Positions 48,822 to 57,874 of a stretch of DNA of 64,000 bases are shown in pieces. The translations under genes were made by a program, and so were the position numbers. Within the stretch, counting starts at the first letter, position 1. Every line of letters begins with the position of its first letter. The notes below the pieces were generated by a model. That model worked only from the letters and a program-made list of their open reading frames with translations, ran no database searches and was not told where the DNA came from. The stretch comes from UBA4416 sp035439445 (lineage in GTDB: Bacteria > Bacteroidota > Bacteroidia > B-17B0 > Aurantibacillaceae), in contig DAORKG010000016.1 of assembly GCA_035439445.1 (NCBI GenBank), positions 1 through 64,000 on the forward strand. Direction: 5' to 3'.

Positions 48822-49910
48822 ATGAATCCTAAAAAAGCATATTTATCCCTTTTTGTATTTGTTTCTTTCTTTGTATTTGCCCAAGAACCAGTAGAAATTG
48901 TTAAAAATCTTGTGCCTAACGGTAGTTTTGAGAATTTTAGAAAGAAATCCGGAAACATTAAAAATGCAATTCCTTGGCAACAAATTGCGAGTGTAGACTA
49001 CTATCAGGAGCCTTTAAGTAATGATACTACAGCCCAAAAAGGTGCAAGAACCGGTAGTTGTTACGCAGGTTTACGTTTTCAAAAAAAATATAAAGAGTTT
49101 TTGCAAGTTAAATTAGCTGAGCCTTTGCATCGAGGAACTATATACGAATACGAAATGTATGTGCGCTTGGCATTTTGGAGTAATGCATCCTTAAAATCTT
49201 TTGGGGCTTTGTTTACCAAGATGGGTTATAAAAGTAAAGCAGATGCTGTAAAAACAGCCATGATAGATTCGGTTAGTAAAAAAAGTAGTTTTATTAATGG
49301 GTATAGATGGTTCAAAATTTCCGGTAAATATCAGGCTGATGGAGGAGAGAAATATTTAACCATAGGGAATTTCGCCCCTAATGTTAAAAAAGATATGGTG
49401 CGTATGAACGTATTTAAACTAGGGTTTAAAGAAGCCTACTATTTTGTGGATGATATAAAACTAGTAAAAGCTAAAGAAGTTGTAGAGAAAGTAAAAGTTG
49501 AAATTGTGGGATCGTTTAATGTTGATGCTCAAGATTCTGTGCTTGAAGTGAGAAAAGATGTAAAAGTTGGAGAGAAAATTACTTTAAAAAATATCTTCTT
49601 TGAAAACGGACATTATTATTTATTACCTGAATCTTATTCTGAGTTAAATAAGTTAGCCCAATATCTTTTAAGAAATCCAAGTATGGAAGTTCAAATTAAT
49701 GGACACTCTGATAATGTGGGATCAAAGGGTAAGAATCAAAAAATATCGGAGCAACGTGCTCGAGAAGTATTTGAATATCTCATAAAAAAAGGTGTACAAA
49801 ATAAAATGTATTTTAAAGGATATGGAAGCTCAATGCCTATTGCAAGTAATGATGATGATATTGGTAGAGCGAAAAATAGAAGGGTGGAATTTGAGATTAT
49901 AAAAAACTAG
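48822..49910 (+). CDS. OmpA-family peptidoglycan-binding protein
   Basis: A 362-residue exported protein. Signal peptide (AYLSLFVFVSFFVFAQ), then a jelly-roll-like domain of about 200 residues (NLVPNGSFENFRKKSGNIKN; RTGSCYAGLRF; AYYFVDDIKLVKAKE), and a C-terminal OmpA domain (about 260-362; KNIFFENGHYYLLPESYSEL, EVQINGHSDNVGSKGKNQKI, EQRAREVFEYLIKKGV, NRRVEFEII). The conserved Asp/Arg of NGHSDNVG and EQRA bind the diaminopimelate of peptidoglycan. It probably ties a surface-exposed carbohydrate-binding-like domain to the wall. The gene is 17 bases before the MFS gene. Confidence 0.9.
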   Translation: MNPKKAYLSLFVFVSFFVFAQEPVEIVKNLVPNGSFENFRKKSGNIKNAIPWQQIASVDYYQEPLSNDTTAQKGARTGSCYAGLRFQKKYKEFLQVKLAEPLHRGTIYEYEMYVRLAFWSNASLKSFGALFTKMGYKSKADAVKTAMIDSVSKKSSFINGYRWFKISGKYQADGGEKYLTIGNFAPNVKKDMVRMNVFKLGFKEAYYFVDDIKLVKAKEVVEKVKVEIVGSFNVDAQDSVLEVRKDVKVGEKITLKNIFFENGHYYLLPESYSELNKLAQYLLRNPSMEVQINGHSDNVGSKGKNQKISEQRAREVFEYLIKKGVQNKMYFKGYGSSMPIASNDDDIGRAKNRRVEFEIIKN

Positions 49911-49927
49911 AAACAAAACAACACAAG

Positions 49928-51244
49928 ATGAATCTTATTGAAAAAGATAACCCTAAAATAATTAGAGCGTGGTCGTTTTATGATTGGGCTAATTCAGTAT
50001 TTCCATTAGTTATTACTTCTGCTATTTTCCCAAATTTTTATGATTATGTAACAACACATGATGAGGCAAAAAATTTTATCGGACATAATGTTACATTTTT
50101 TGGAGTTGAATTTGAAAACCAAAATATCTACTCTTTTGTATATGCTTTTGCTCTTTCTATTGTAGTTATGATTACTCCAGTTTTAAGCGGGGTAGCAGAT
50201 TACTTAGGAAACAAAAAGCGTTTTCTTCAATTTTTCTGTTATTTAGGAGCGCTTTCTTGTATGTGTTTATTTTTTTTCAATAGAATACATTTAGAGCTGA
50301 GTTTTTTACCTTTTATTACTGCTACAGTTGGTTTTTGGGGAAGTTTAGTATATTATAATTCGTACTTGCCCGAAATTGCATCAGAAGAAAATCAGGATAA
50401 AGTAAGTGCCCGTGGTTTTGCTTTAGGTTATTTTGGAAGTTCACTTCTATTAATTATTTGTTTAATTAGTATTATGGTCTTTCATGTTCCTGCAAAATAC
50501 AGTTTTCTATTGGTTGGTATTTGGTGGATGGGTTTCGCACAATACACCTTCGCTAATTTGCCAAATAAATCACACGAGGCACATGGAGTGGAGAAAAAAG
50601 GATTATTATCAAAAGGATTTAAGGAATTAAGAAATGTGTGGGCGCAAATAAAATTATTACCTACATTAAAACAATTCTTAACAGGATACTTTTTTTACAA
50701 TATGGGTGTGCAAACTATTATGGTGGTTGCAGTTCTATTTGCAAGAAATGAAATTGATTGGGGAACAGGTGAGGAGGCTGAAAAAGCAAAAACTACGGCT
50801 TTAATTATTAGTATTTTAATTATTCAGTTTGTGGGTATTGCCGGTTCGTTTTTGTTTTCGTGGATGTCGAGAAAAATTGGAAATATAAAAAGCTTAATGA
50901 TATCTATTTCTGTTTGGATATTTATTTGTGTGTTTACTTTTATGGTTGTTCATACTCCTGTTGAGTTTTATATTGTTGCTTTTTTAGTAGGATTAATGAT
51001 GGGGGGGATACAAGCATTATCACGAAGTACATATAGTAAATATATACCTGAGACCGATGATCACACTAGTTTTTTTAGTTTTTATGATGTGGTAGAAAAG
51101 TTAGGTATGATTATCGGTACTGTATCTTTTAGTGTAATAAGCCAAGTTACCGGAGGTATGCGCAACTCTATTTTATCTTTGATTATCTTTTTTATTATAG
51201 GTTTATTAGCTCTCATACCACTTAGTAAGAGAAAAGCTGAGTAA
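49928..51244 (+). CDS. UMF1/Atg22-like MFS permease
   Basis: A 438-residue transporter with twelve membrane helices. The N-terminal IRAWSFYDWANSVFPLVI is the characteristic UMF1 start; NSYLPEIA and a late GGIQALSRSTYSKYIPE follow the family. Known: the relatives in yeast (Atg22) export amino acids from the vacuole; bacterial ones are uncharacterised. It lies 17 bases after the OmpA gene, so co-transcription is possible though the roles are unlike. The substrate is unknown. Confidence 0.9.
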   Translation: MNLIEKDNPKIIRAWSFYDWANSVFPLVITSAIFPNFYDYVTTHDEAKNFIGHNVTFFGVEFENQNIYSFVYAFALSIVVMITPVLSGVADYLGNKKRFLQFFCYLGALSCMCLFFFNRIHLELSFLPFITATVGFWGSLVYYNSYLPEIASEENQDKVSARGFALGYFGSSLLLIICLISIMVFHVPAKYSFLLVGIWWMGFAQYTFANLPNKSHEAHGVEKKGLLSKGFKELRNVWAQIKLLPTLKQFLTGYFFYNMGVQTIMVVAVLFARNEIDWGTGEEAEKAKTTALIISILIIQFVGIAGSFLFSWMSRKIGNIKSLMISISVWIFICVFTFMVVHTPVEFYIVAFLVGLMMGGIQALSRSTYSKYIPETDDHTSFFSFYDVVEKLGMIIGTVSFSVISQVTGGMRNSILSLIIFFIIGLLALIPLSKRKAE

Positions 51245-51326
51245 GTCTGATTGCATTTAATTTGACAAAAAGACTTTTAATAAAATTTGTATTTTCTTTA
51301 GAGTGAGATTGCTTTTTAATTTAAGA

Positions 51327-52169
51327 TTACTCCTCTATAATCGATATTTTCATTCTTATATCAATTAATGGACGGTCGTCTTTGTTTTTTCCAACAGCAG
51401 CTATTTTGTCAATTACTCCCAAACCTTCTATCACTTCCCCAAAAATAGTGTATTGACTATCCAAATGTGGGGTACCGCCAATAGTTTTATATATGTTGCG
51501 ATGCTCTATAGGAAATGAATAGTGAGGTGTTTTGGTGTATTCTTCATCTACTAATTTATTTACTATTTTAAAGTACACCATCAAACTGTCGTTGTTTTGT
51601 TCTTTTTTAAAAGTATCTATTTTTTCTTTCAAACTTTTGTTTTCTGGTTTGTTTAAAATATCTTCTTTTAATTTAGTTATTAGGGATTTATTGATTCGTT
51701 TCTCGTAAGCTATTAAGTCTTCATCTGTTCTTACTTTACCTTGCACAATATAAAATTGGCAAGCTGATGATGCTCTTTCAGGATTCACATCATCGCCGTT
51801 TCTAGCAGCACAAAGCATACCTTTTTTATGACAGAGAGTGGGTACAAACTCTGCAGGGATTGTGTATTTTAAATCTCCGTCTCCTAATAATTTTGCTGGC
51901 TCGGCATGCTTACTGTCGGGATCGCCACCTTGTATCATAAAATCTTGTATCACACGATGAAACAAAAGACTATCGTAAAAATGCTCTCGTACTAATTTTA
52001 AAAAATTGTCACGATGTTTGGGTGTTTCATTAAATAATTTGATTTTCATATTACCAAATTCTGTAGAAATCAGAATGGTTTCTTTTGAATAGGTTTGAGA
52101 AAGCCCTGTTTTAATCATTAAAACCAAGTATAGACTCAATATTATTGTTTGAAGATGTATTTTATTCAT
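51327..52169 (-). CDS. Secreted cyclophilin-type peptidyl-prolyl isomerase
   Basis: I choose the ATG at 52169 (280 residues) because it begins a signal peptide (HLQTIILSLYLVLMIKTGLSQ); an ATG 24 bases earlier gives only a charged extension. The cyclophilin domain has LFNETPKHRDNFLKLV, DSLLFHRVIQDFMIQGGDPDS, ACQFYIVQG and a late YTIFGEVIEGLGVIDKIA. Between the last two, about 80 extra residues (roughly 140-225, Lys/Asp-rich) interrupt the domain compared with an ordinary cyclophilin of 165 residues. It accelerates proline isomerisation during folding in the periplasm. The gene stands alone between convergent and divergent neighbours. Confidence 0.9.
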   Translation of the reverse strand: MNKIHLQTIILSLYLVLMIKTGLSQTYSKETILISTEFGNMKIKLFNETPKHRDNFLKLVREHFYDSLLFHRVIQDFMIQGGDPDSKHAEPAKLLGDGDLKYTIPAEFVPTLCHKKGMLCAARNGDDVNPERASSACQFYIVQGKVRTDEDLIAYEKRINKSLITKLKEDILNKPENKSLKEKIDTFKKEQNNDSLMVYFKIVNKLVDEEYTKTPHYSFPIEHRNIYKTIGGTPHLDSQYTIFGEVIEGLGVIDKIAAVGKNKDDRPLIDIRMKISIIEE

Positions 52170-52177
52170 TTTTTTAT

Positions 52178-52185
52178 TATATTTG
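52178..52185 (+). promoter_or_regulatory. Possible -7 element of the small lipoprotein gene
   Basis: TATATTTG, 41 bases before the ATG at 52227. A TTTG at 52148-52151 lies 26 bases upstream, a bit far for the consensus. Confidence 0.35.
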
Positions 52186-52226
52186 GGGTACAAATATTAA
52201 TCCAATATCATTAATATAAAAACAAA

Positions 52227-52583
52227 ATGAAATTAAAATTATTTATATCCTCTCTTGCGATTGGTTTAACTGTTTTGGTATTTAATAGTTCTTGTGAGAA
52301 AAAAACAGACTGCAAGTTAATTATTAAAACACAGGATTCTTATGGTAATGTTAAGCCAATGGCTACTGTGAAACTTTATGCAAATGTTAAAACAGCATCA
52401 GGATCTACGGTAGAAGCTGATTTAAAAGCGGAAGGGGTATCAGATGGGGGAGGTAGTAGTTCATATACATTTAAATTACCTGCTATTTTAGATGTGAAAG
52501 CAGTTTTAGATACTTTAGAAGGTATTGGAATTGTTAAGCTAGAGGAAGGAAAAACGGTTGAAAAAATTGTAGTTTTAAAATAA
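52227..52583 (+). CDS. Small lipoprotein with Ig-like beta domain
   Basis: A 118-residue protein with a lipoprotein signal ending in VFNSSCEK (lipobox Cys at about 23). The mature part has the shape of a single beta-sandwich domain (CKLIIKTQDSYGNVKPMATV, KLYANVKTASGSTVEADL, KLPAILDVKAVL). This could be a CarboxypepD_reg-like or Ig-like domain. The function is unknown. It is transcribed alone and ends at a strong shared terminator. Confidence 0.75.
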   Translation: MKLKLFISSLAIGLTVLVFNSSCEKKTDCKLIIKTQDSYGNVKPMATVKLYANVKTASGSTVEADLKAEGVSDGGGSSSYTFKLPAILDVKAVLDTLEGIGIVKLEEGKTVEKIVVLK

Positions 52584-52598
52584 AATATATTTAGTGCG

Positions 52599-52630
52599 AA
52601 AAATCCCCGGCAGTATGTCGGGGATTTTTT
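52599..52630. terminator. Bidirectional terminator between lipoprotein and glycosyltransferase genes
   Basis: AAAAATCCCCG and CGGGGATTTTT form a perfect 11-base-pair stem around a 9-base loop. It lies between two converging genes, 15 bases after the lipoprotein stop. Confidence 0.88.
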
Positions 52631-52632
52631 GT

Positions 52633-53826
52633 TTACAGTGTATTGTAAAAAGAAATAAGATTTGCTGCAATTTTTTTGTAGTCAAATATTTTTTCAGCCA
52701 ATTCTCTGGCAGATTTTTGAAGATCAGATTTTTTTTCTGAGTCGCTTAATAATGTAAATATTGCTTTAATAAAATCCTCTTTACTGTCAGCAATCATCAT
52801 ATCCTTATTGCTTGTATATAAAATGCCTTCGGCACCTATACTTGTGGTAATTATAGCTTTACCATACGCTAATCCTTCTACCAATTTTATTCTTAATCCA
52901 CTGCCTGACCAAAGAGGGACAAGCATAATGTCATAATCATGATAGAATTCAGCCGAATCTTTCACATCAGTAATAATTGTAATATTAGCCGAAGCCAAAT
53001 TTTTAATTCTTTCGGGCATTCCTCGACCTGCTAAAATTAATTGAGCATCGGTTTTTTGTTTGATGACATCAGGCCACACTTGTTCAATAAACCATTCAAC
53101 AGCTTCAATATTTGGCATCCAATCCATGGCCGCAAAATGAAACAATGTGTTTGGGTATTTTGAAGTATTATTTGCCTTATAATCGTTTAAATTAACTCCA
53201 GTTAAACATGTGTGTAAAGGCTTTTCGGATGATATAGAGGAAATTGTTTTTTTGTCTTCATCTGTAATCGTAACTATGGAATCTACAGCTTTAAAAGCAT
53301 TAATTTCAAAGTGTTTTAAACGATTGTTTTGAAGTGTTAAGTATGTTTTTTTTAGAATATTTTTTTCATTCGTAAGGTGTCTTTCCCAAATCTGATGTTC
53401 CAAATTATGACTTCTTAATACAACTTTGGCATTAGAATATTTACGTATAGTAGGAATATAAGTACACATGAAAACCCCTTCCAATTGAATAATGTCAAAT
53501 GAAGTTTGTGTTAGTTTTTTGATTAATGCGTCTTCGTATTCTTTGAAAAAGAAACGACTTACAAAATAAGATTGGGAGGAAAATAAATTTAATAAAGCTC
53601 CCATGGCACTTGTATTAGTGTCTTTGTATACAGATTGATAGTGTGTTTTTTCTTTAAACCCTAAAGGAATATTTTTTTCAGGCTTAAAATGCTTTTTAGT
53701 ATTAATAGCAAGTAAATGCAATTCTACTCCATTATCAGCTAATCCTTCAGCTAATGTGCATATGGCAATGGAACTTCCGTCGTTTGCCGGATATGGAGCC
53801 TTATTGCATAGTTGTAGTATTCGCAT
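52633..53826 (-). CDS. Glycosyltransferase, GT-B fold (family 4-like)
   Basis: A 397-residue transferase. N-terminal MRILQLCNKAPYPANDGSSI; donor half with FAAMDWMPNIEAVEWFIEQV, and LWSGSGLRIKLVEGLAYGKA, then IITTSIGAEGI. It resembles the ExpE7/PEP-CTERM-type family 4 group. The start overlaps the end of the LptF/G-like gene by 26 bases, which shows co-transcription. An LPS or surface glycan role is inferred from that neighbour. Confidence 0.88.
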   Translation of the reverse strand: MRILQLCNKAPYPANDGSSIAICTLAEGLADNGVELHLLAINTKKHFKPEKNIPLGFKEKTHYQSVYKDTNTSAMGALLNLFSSQSYFVSRFFFKEYEDALIKKLTQTSFDIIQLEGVFMCTYIPTIRKYSNAKVVLRSHNLEHQIWERHLTNEKNILKKTYLTLQNNRLKHFEINAFKAVDSIVTITDEDKKTISSISSEKPLHTCLTGVNLNDYKANNTSKYPNTLFHFAAMDWMPNIEAVEWFIEQVWPDVIKQKTDAQLILAGRGMPERIKNLASANITIITDVKDSAEFYHDYDIMLVPLWSGSGLRIKLVEGLAYGKAIITTSIGAEGILYTSNKDMMIADSKEDFIKAIFTLLSDSEKKSDLQKSARELAEKIFDYKKIAANLISFYNTL

Positions 53827-55243
53827 TTTTCTTTTGCTTTAACAAATTTTTAATAGGATCGATATAGGATGATAAATCGAATAATGCAGAATCTTTAGCC
53901 GCTTTGTAAGTCAAGAAAATACCTAGAGGTAAAAAAAGTAACAAAGGAAACCAGCTGCCAAATATTACTGTATAAACTTCTTCTATAACCAGATCTTCAA
54001 ATATGATTGAAACAACATAATATAATAAGAAAAATAATACCGCAACAACAACCGGAAGTCCCATACCTCCTTTTCTAATGATAGCACCTAATGAAGCGCC
54101 TACAAAGAAAAGTACAATACATGCAAAAGAAATACTGATTTTTTTATGCCAACCCATTTGGTAATCTATTTTATTGATTTTTTTATTATAAACTTCCTCA
54201 TTAATTGAATCAATATAACTACTAGAACTGCGTACTAAGTTTTGGGCGTTTTCTATGCTTCTTCTAAATTCATCTTTATTTAACGATGCGTAAAATTTTT
54301 TAATAGGTTCATGAGCTTTATTTAAACTAATTGATCTAAGTGTTCTAACAATAAAATAATTATTAAACTGGTTTTGCAGGTTTTTATATTTTCCGTCAAT
54401 GGCTATATTCATTGTATCAATTTCTCTATCAATTTGCCAAATATTCATCATTTCGTGATGTCCTTTAAACAGTTCTTCTTCTGTTTGTTTCATCTTAAAC
54501 CCACTCATGTCTACATTAACGTTCAATTCTTTGTAAATTAATTGCATTAACGGGCGAGTATTTTTGTGGTTTGTCTCTTGTATGATGTCTTCATATCGAG
54601 TACCATTATTAAGTTGTATCTGTAAATAGTTAGTGTCTGCTGATGTTTTCATTTTTCCACTATCAGCGTAGAGTTGTATGTTATTACCAAGACCATCAGA
54701 ATGGTCGTATATATTTAAGTTATACAAAGTTTGCCCGTCCTTACTTTTCTTACCTACTTTTATACTGTAACCATCCAGTTGACTGTAATATACACCTTCT
54801 TTGATACTTAAAGTTGGTTTTGCTTGACGAATGTCCCATAACATTCGAGCTGATTTTAAGGTAATTTCAGGTAAAAGAAAATTATTGAATATGAATGTAA
54901 ATGCCGCTAAAAATAAAATAAAGGCAAAAATGGGCCTAATTATTCTGAATAATGATAAGCCTGATGATTTCATAGCAGCCAATTCATAATTTTCTGCAAG
55001 GCTACCAAAGGTCATAATGGAAGAAAGCAAAACTGCCAACGGCATTGCCACAGGGATAAATGTAAGAAAAGAGTACACAAAGAACTTAGTTAAAATCCAA
55101 GCCCCCATACCTTTTCCCACAATGTCATCCATATAGGTGAAAACATGAATTAAAAAAAACACAAAAACCCCAATGAAGAGAGTTAAGAAAAAAGGCGGTA
55201 GGTAAGCCTTTAACAGATATTTATGTAATACTTTAGTTTCCAA
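53801..55243 (-). CDS. LptF/LptG-family LPS export permease
   Basis: A 480-residue YjgP/YjgQ-type protein. Seen: an N-terminal helix block (VLHKYLLKAYLPPFFLTLFI, IHVFTYMDDIVGKGM), LPLAVLLSSIMTFGSLAENY-like conserved segment (seen as AMPLAVLLSSIMTFGSL), AAMKSSGLSLFRI, a large periplasmic beta domain (about 130-330), and a C-terminal group of helices (ISFACIVLFFVGASLGAIIR; GMGLPVVVAVLFFLLYYVVS). LptF and LptG form the inner-membrane part of the LPS extraction complex LptB2FG. Only one gene is here, so the second may be elsewhere. It is followed by a glycosyltransferase that overlaps its end. Confidence 0.9.
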   Translation of the reverse strand: METKVLHKYLLKAYLPPFFLTLFIGVFVFFLIHVFTYMDDIVGKGMGAWILTKFFVYSFLTFIPVAMPLAVLLSSIMTFGSLAENYELAAMKSSGLSLFRIIRPIFAFILFLAAFTFIFNNFLLPEITLKSARMLWDIRQAKPTLSIKEGVYYSQLDGYSIKVGKKSKDGQTLYNLNIYDHSDGLGNNIQLYADSGKMKTSADTNYLQIQLNNGTRYEDIIQETNHKNTRPLMQLIYKELNVNVDMSGFKMKQTEEELFKGHHEMMNIWQIDREIDTMNIAIDGKYKNLQNQFNNYFIVRTLRSISLNKAHEPIKKFYASLNKDEFRRSIENAQNLVRSSSSYIDSINEEVYNKKINKIDYQMGWHKKISISFACIVLFFVGASLGAIIRKGGMGLPVVVAVLFFLLYYVVSIIFEDLVIEEVYTVIFGSWFPLLLFLPLGIFLTYKAAKDSALFDLSSYIDPIKNLLKQKKNANTTTMQ

Positions 55244-55304
55244 TATTTGGGCTAATTTAAAGTATATTTTTTAATAGGAAGTATACAAATTATATAAACT
55301 TTGT

Positions 55305-55312
55305 TATTTTTG
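55305..55312 (+). promoter_or_regulatory. Possible -7 element of the GT2 gene, near-leaderless
   Basis: TATTTTTG ends 6 bases before the ATG at 55319; with the usual distance the transcript would begin at or next to the ATG. No TTG is seen at the -33 position. Confidence 0.35.
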
Positions 55313-55318
55313 TAAGAT

Positions 55319-56068
55319 ATGATTAATGGTAAAAAGATAGTGGTTGTATTGCCTGCTTATAATGCGGCATTAACCTTAAAACGTACATACGATGAAATTC
55401 CATTCGATATTGTTGATGAGGTAGTTTTGGTGGATGATCATAGTACGGATAATACCGCAGAAGTTGGTCGTCAATTAGGTATCAAGCATGTTATTCGTCA
55501 CGAAAAAAATAAAGGTTATGGCGGTAATCAAAAAACTTGTTATGATAAAGCTTTAGAAATAGGTGCTGATATCGTAATTATGGTTCATCCGGATTATCAA
55601 TATACCCCAAAACTTATTCATAGTATGAGCTATATAATAGCTAATGAATTATATCCTTCTGTTTTTGGTTCCCGTATTTTAGGAAAAGGAGCATTAAAAG
55701 GAGGTATGCCGATGTATAAATATATCTTTAATCGTTGCTTAACTTTAACTCAAAATATTTTAATTAATCAAAAATTAAGTGAATATCATACAGGATACAG
55801 AGCATTTAACAGAGAAATTTTAGAAACAATTTCATATCACGAAAACTCTGATGATTTTGTATTTGATAATCAAATGATTTCTCAGATTTTTTATGCGGGC
55901 TTTGAAATTGCTGAAATAACTTGCCCTACTAAATATTTCCCTGAAGCAAGTTCTATTAATTTTAGAAGAAGCGCTAAATATGGTATGGGAGTCTTAGGCG
56001 TTTCTTTTACTCATTTCTTTAATAAATTAGGCTTAGCCAAAAGTAAAATTTACAAAAGAAAGAAATAA
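55319..56068 (+). CDS. Glycosyltransferase family 2 (DPM1-like)
   Basis: A 249-residue GT-A enzyme. It has KIVVVLPAYNAALTLKRTYD, VVLVDDHSTDNTAEV, an IVIMVHPDYQYTPKLI segment with the DxD-like HPD, and YHTGYRAFNREIL. There are no membrane helices, so it is soluble or peripheral. This subtype is close to dolichol/undecaprenol-phosphate mannosyl- or glucosyltransferases; it would put a sugar on a lipid carrier or build a glycan. It is followed by a lipoprotein gene 22 bases later. The substrate is unknown. Confidence 0.9.
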   Translation: MINGKKIVVVLPAYNAALTLKRTYDEIPFDIVDEVVLVDDHSTDNTAEVGRQLGIKHVIRHEKNKGYGGNQKTCYDKALEIGADIVIMVHPDYQYTPKLIHSMSYIIANELYPSVFGSRILGKGALKGGMPMYKYIFNRCLTLTQNILINQKLSEYHTGYRAFNREILETISYHENSDDFVFDNQMISQIFYAGFEIAEITCPTKYFPEASSINFRRSAKYGMGVLGVSFTHFFNKLGLAKSKIYKRKK

Positions 56069-56090
56069 TAACTTTTTAAATTTTCTTCTG

Positions 56091-57176
56091 ATGATAAAAC
56101 CCAAATTGATTGCTGTAGTGTTGCTACTAGCTATGTTACCTTCATGTAAATCGTGTAAGGATAAAAAAACAGAAGAAGCTGAAACTCCGGAAACGCCCAT
56201 TGATGGACCAAGTGTGGATAATACTTTGGGTTTTGGAGTATTGAGTAAAGTAAATGGTATTTGGGATGGACCAGTATCTTCTACAACTGGTTTAGGAAGC
56301 TATCCGCAATGGATAGTTGATTTTAGACCAATATCAGAAAATCAAACGTCTGCTAAAAACGAACTCGATTCTTTAAATGATATTTTCATGTCGTTTTTTA
56401 TTGTGAAGCATAATAATCAATACAAAGTAGCATTTAGAAATGGAGGTTCTTTTGTGGGAATGAAACGTTCATCTTATCTTCTGGCAGATAGTGTTTCGGA
56501 GACAGCTAGTCAATCGTATTATCGTTTTTCTGAGGCAGTACAGGGAAAATCAAGGGCGTATTCGGAGGTAATTAGGAAGGGAGACAGTTTGATATTGAAA
56601 TCGTATACCAATAAAACTAATACTTTGCCGTCTGCTGTTCCACACATGACTTGGAAATCGCAATTGAAAGATAGCACATCGGCAGCTGCGGCATTAGCAG
56701 CATTTGCCTTCCCTAAAAAATCTGTGACAAAAGATTTTTCTTCAACATTTGTAGGGCAAACAGAATCAATTTATTACTCCGGTTCAGGTATACCAGCCGG
56801 CGATCCTTATCCCGAAACGGCACAGCCATATTTAGGACAAACAATAGTTAATTACAGTTATGACGCTTCTCATGTTCCAAACAGTAGTAAAAAGGTGTTT
56901 GTATTTATTATGACTCAACCTTTGTTTATTGGGCCAGTACCTAATTTAGCTAACTTAAAATACCGCTCTCGTTATGTAATTTTGGCTGCTAATGACACCA
57001 GTTTTTTGTTTAACTATATGCACCCAGGAACCTACTACGTTTATGCCTTTTACGATAGCGATGGTAACGGCTCGCCTAACACGGGAGATTGGTTAAGTGC
57101 TGCTAATACCAGTTTTACGCTAAATGCATTGGGAACCACTACTGTAAATCCTCAAATAAATTTTACTATTCCGTAG
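56091..57176 (+). CDS. Lipoprotein of unknown function
   Basis: A 361-residue lipoprotein; the signal ends in AMLPSCKSC (lipobox Cys at about 19), followed by an acidic linker (DKKTEEAETPETPID). The body has GFGVLSKVNGIWDGPVSSTT, then YPQWIVDFRPISENQTS, and a late beta domain with HPGTYYVYAFYDSDGNGSPN, which resembles the DUF2141-type Ca2+-binding loop. I do not recognise the family as a whole. It comes after the GT2 gene and converges with the HAD gene, 4 bases apart. A cell-surface role is likely because of the anchor. Confidence 0.75.
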   Translation: MIKPKLIAVVLLLAMLPSCKSCKDKKTEEAETPETPIDGPSVDNTLGFGVLSKVNGIWDGPVSSTTGLGSYPQWIVDFRPISENQTSAKNELDSLNDIFMSFFIVKHNNQYKVAFRNGGSFVGMKRSSYLLADSVSETASQSYYRFSEAVQGKSRAYSEVIRKGDSLILKSYTNKTNTLPSAVPHMTWKSQLKDSTSAAAALAAFAFPKKSVTKDFSSTFVGQTESIYYSGSGIPAGDPYPETAQPYLGQTIVNYSYDASHVPNSSKKVFVFIMTQPLFIGPVPNLANLKYRSRYVILAANDTSFLFNYMHPGTYYVYAFYDSDGNGSPNTGDWLSAANTSFTLNALGTTTVNPQINFTIP

Positions 57177-57180
57177 AGAT

Positions 57181-57810
57181 TTATACTAATTTTAAATCTT
57201 GTAATAATTCTTTGACGTCTTTTCCTTTTGGCAGTAAGTGAGCTTTTATACCGATTTTTAAGGCTCCATTTACATGTTGCGGTGAATCGTCAATAAAAAT
57301 GGTCTCAGAAGAATTGAGTTTATTTTCTTTTAAAACGGTTTCAAAAATCTCAGTGTCAGGTTTTCTCATTCCCATTCTACATGAGTAATATACTTTTTCG
57401 AAAAAAGGCTCAAGGTTTTTATAGCCATGTTGTTGGTATAAATCTGCTTCAAATTGAGTGATATGGGTTTCGTTGGTGTTACTCAATAAGAATATGCGGT
57501 AGTTGTTTTTAAGTTGTGACAAAAGTTCTAATCTGTGTTTCGGAAAATCCAGTAGCATAGCATTCCAGGCATAGAGAATATCGCCATCAGAAACGATTGA
57601 CTTCAAATACTGTCTAAGTTCTAAGAAAAATTCAGATTCACTAATGTGTCCTTTATCAAATAAATCAAAAATTGGAGTTTGTTGCAGTTGAGTATATATA
57701 GATTCGAAAGGTTGCGCTGAAATTTTATTAAACTCAGAAATGGTTTTAGGTATATCCAGATTAATGATAACTCCTCCCAAGTCGAAAATTATATTTTTTA
57801 TTTCAGGCAT
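57181..57810 (-). CDS. HAD-superfamily phosphatase
   Basis: I choose the ATG at 57810 (209 residues), which starts PEIKNIIFDLGGVIINLD; a start 21 bases earlier adds only a charged extension. Motifs: nucleophile Asp in FDLGGVI, motif II FLLSNTNETHI, motif III Lys in RKPDTEIFE, motif IV IFIDDSPQHVNGA. The FDLGGV variant (in place of DxDxT) occurs in YihX-like phosphatases of sugar phosphates. The substrate is unknown. It has no operon partner. Confidence 0.92.
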   Translation of the reverse strand: MPEIKNIIFDLGGVIINLDIPKTISEFNKISAQPFESIYTQLQQTPIFDLFDKGHISESEFFLELRQYLKSIVSDGDILYAWNAMLLDFPKHRLELLSQLKNNYRIFLLSNTNETHITQFEADLYQQHGYKNLEPFFEKVYYSCRMGMRKPDTEIFETVLKENKLNSSETIFIDDSPQHVNGALKIGIKAHLLPKGKDVKELLQDLKLV

Positions 57811-57815
57811 AATAT

Positions 57816-57846
57816 TTTGTTTATGTGCCACAAATATATATTTTTG
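57816..57846 (+). promoter_or_regulatory. Promoter of the tRNA gene
   Basis: TTTG at 57816-57819, 19 bases, TATTTTTG at 57839-57846, a full match to the Bacteroidota consensus, about 28 bases before the tRNA. It overlaps the upstream end of the HAD gene start region on the other strand. Confidence 0.65.
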
Positions 57847-57874
57847 CAGCCTAAATCTGAACTTAGGTTTAGAT

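Noticed and set aside
52170..52193. Upstream ATG for the cyclophilin
   Set aside because: It adds a charged stretch before the hydrophobic signal peptide; ATG 52169 gives a normal signal peptide.
57811..57831. Upstream ATG for the HAD phosphatase
   Set aside because: It adds seven residues before the conserved first strand and overlaps the tRNA promoter; ATG 57810 is preferred.
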